DNA of 7,605 nucleotides, from assembly GCA_020725985.1 (NCBI GenBank), contig DYTM01000058.1:1-7605 (forward strand), in the 5' to 3' direction. The stretch comes from Methanomassiliicoccus sp. (lineage in GTDB: Archaea; Thermoplasmatota; Thermoplasmata; Methanomassiliicoccales; JACIVX01). Shown here one piece after another: positions 6,773-7,605 of the stretch; positions within the stretch are counted from its first letter, which is position 1, and each line of letters begins with the position of its first letter. A program made the translations under genes and the position numbers. Below the pieces are notes generated by a model. That model saw only the letters and a program-made list of their open reading frames with translations. It did no database searches and was not told where the DNA came from.

Positions 6773-7042
6773 ATGGCACACAATGTCAAGGTGGAGGTCA
6801 TTGAAATCAAGGGGACGGGGAGATGCCCTCTGGGAATCAAGGTGGGGGATACCTTCGAGTTCGGGGCGTTCCCCCCGCCAGATCTATGCGTTTGGGCGAG
6901 CTACGTCATCTTCCCGTTCGTGACGGCCCTGCGGTTCGGAGGGGATTTCAGGGAGTTCGAGGAGGAGGAAGGCGTCGTCCACGTCTCGTGCGTAGACCCG
7001 AAGAACCCGGTCGTCTTCAGGTTATCGAGGATCACCGAGTGA
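6773..7042 (+). CDS. Small three-cysteine protein resembling the TIGR04076 family
   Basis: The 89-residue product has a pattern I recall from the uncharacterised TIGR04076 family: an N-terminal strand VKVEVIEIKG, then G.CPLGIKVGDTFEF, a Pro-rich turn ending in DLCVWA, FVTALRFGGDF, and a C-terminal VSCVDP..PVVFRL. The three cysteines (18, 39 and 73 from this start) fall at what I believe are the family's conserved positions. It has no signal peptide or transmembrane helix, and no function can be assigned. It follows the radical SAM gene almost directly, so it may be that enzyme's substrate, partner or accessory. I chose the ATG at 6773 because GAGGGAT ends four bases upstream. An in-frame ATG at 6767 would add two residues but leaves poor spacing for a ribosome site. 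The stop codon directly abuts that of the convergent topoisomerase gene. Confidence 0.85.
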   Translation: MAHNVKVEVIEIKGTGRCPLGIKVGDTFEFGAFPPPDLCVWASYVIFPFVTALRFGGDFREFEEEEGVVHVSCVDPKNPVVFRLSRITE

Positions 7043-7605
7043 TCATTCCTTCTTCTTGCCCCTACGCTTGGGCTTCGCCTCGCTCTCCTTTCGAGAGGGG
7101 CAATTCATGTCCGCACAGAACTTCCACGTCCCCCTCCCGTTCCGGATCATGACCAGGGGGGAGCCACAGACGGCACACGACTCGTTCGTCGGTTGAAGTC
7201 TGCCCTTCTGGGGGAGCGGGTAGGTCTGCTGGCATTCCGGGTATCCGGAGCAGCCAAGGAATCTCTTACCGTTCCTCGAGTAGACGATCCTGAGGTCCTT
7301 GTAGCACTTGGGGCACTTGCCGACCGAGGAGTCCTTCGTGTTGCTCTCGCAAGCCGGGTCGACGCAAGCTGTTACTGGAGGCTGCCCTCTCCTGATGATT
7401 CTCAGCCTCGGGAAGCCGCAGATCGGGCATTTCTCATCGGTCGCCTGGACAAGCGCCCCTTTCGGCTTGGGGAAGGTGGTCGTGCAGCTGGGGAAGTTGG
7501 AGCAACCAATGAAATCGTCCCCCCTCTTCGACCTGACGAACCTCAACTTCCCGCCGCATTTGGGGCAGTCCCCGATGTTCCGCTGAGCCTCGAGTGCGGA
7601 TCTGA
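7043..7605 (-). CDS. topA: DNA topoisomerase I (type IA), C-terminal zinc-ribbon region, N-terminus beyond window
   Basis: The frame is open from the right edge to a TGA at 7043-7045, giving 186 residues of a C-terminal region. It holds four Cys4 zinc ribbons of the type found at the C-terminus of archaeal and bacterial type IA topoisomerases, which relax DNA by passing strands through a transient single-strand break. The ribbons begin CPKC, CPIC, CPKC and CAVC, and close with CSNFPSC, CVDPAC, CSGYPEC and CADMNC. The GCSNFPSC and GCSGYPEC signatures are typical of topoisomerase fingers. A basic tail (KPKRRGKKKE) ends the protein. The catalytic core with the active tyrosine is outside the window. 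An in-frame TTG at 7546 is not the true start, since the first CPKCGG motif lies upstream of it. A stand-alone zinc-ribbon protein cannot be fully excluded. Confidence 0.85.
   Translation of the reverse strand, partial: RSALEAQRNIGDCPKCGGKLRFVRSKRGDDFIGCSNFPSCTTTFPKPKGALVQATDEKCPICGFPRLRIIRRGQPPVTACVDPACESNTKDSSVGKCPKCYKDLRIVYSRNGKRFLGCSGYPECQQTYPLPQKGRLQPTNESCAVCGSPLVMIRNGRGTWKFCADMNCPSRKESEAKPKRRGKKKE

Noticed and set aside
7043..7546. Treating the zinc-ribbon protein as a complete 167-residue gene starting at a TTG at 7546.
   Set aside because: The frame stays open to the window edge, and the residues just upstream include the first CPKCGG pair needed to complete ribbon 1. It is the end of a longer protein.

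Overview
The window looks like a piece of an archaeal chromosome. Short TATA-type promoter elements sit upstream of genes, several starts are preceded by GGTGA-type ribosome sites, and the gene content fits: a tungsten-type aldehyde ferredoxin oxidoreductase, an Lrp/AsnC regulator, and a topoisomerase IA with a tail of zinc ribbons. Base composition is moderately GC-rich. A euryarchaeal or Thermoplasmatota-like anaerobe is my best guess, but the sequence alone does not fix the lineage. There are eight protein genes, two cut by the window edges. I saw no RNA gene, CRISPR array, insertion sequence or phage gene.

Left block, all on the minus strand and read right to left (3771 to 1): an Lrp/AsnC regulator; 17 bases on, a 620-residue RACo-like protein ([2Fe-2S] ferredoxin domain plus ASKHA ATPase domain, the family that reductively activates corrinoid proteins); and, after a 98-base gap, an aldehyde ferredoxin oxidoreductase family protein whose C-terminus lies beyond position 1.

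The 292-base divergent region (3772-4063) holds TATA-like elements in both directions. It also holds a perfect 7-base-arm inverted repeat between the regulator's TATA box and its start codon, a good candidate for an autoregulatory operator.

Middle block, plus strand: a CobW/COG0523 metallochaperone GTPase reduced to its GTPase domain (4064-4666). It overlaps a small protein with a metal-binding-like core and a histidine-rich tail (4660-5136). Together they look like a COG0523 protein split over two cistrons.

Right block, plus strand: a radical SAM/SPASM enzyme with an unusual cysteine-bearing N-terminal region (5324-6763), followed at once by a small three-cysteine protein (6773-7042) resembling the uncharacterised TIGR04076 family. 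Its stop codon abuts the stop codon of a convergent topoisomerase I gene, whose C-terminal zinc ribbons run off the right edge.

The common theme is redox and metal-cofactor enzymology: a tungstopterin oxidoreductase, a corrinoid-type reductive activator, a metal-insertion GTPase with a His-rich partner, and a radical SAM maturase-like enzyme. The pairings most worth following are the split COG0523 pair, the radical SAM plus small-protein pair, and the possible link between the radical SAM enzyme and the aldehyde oxidoreductase.
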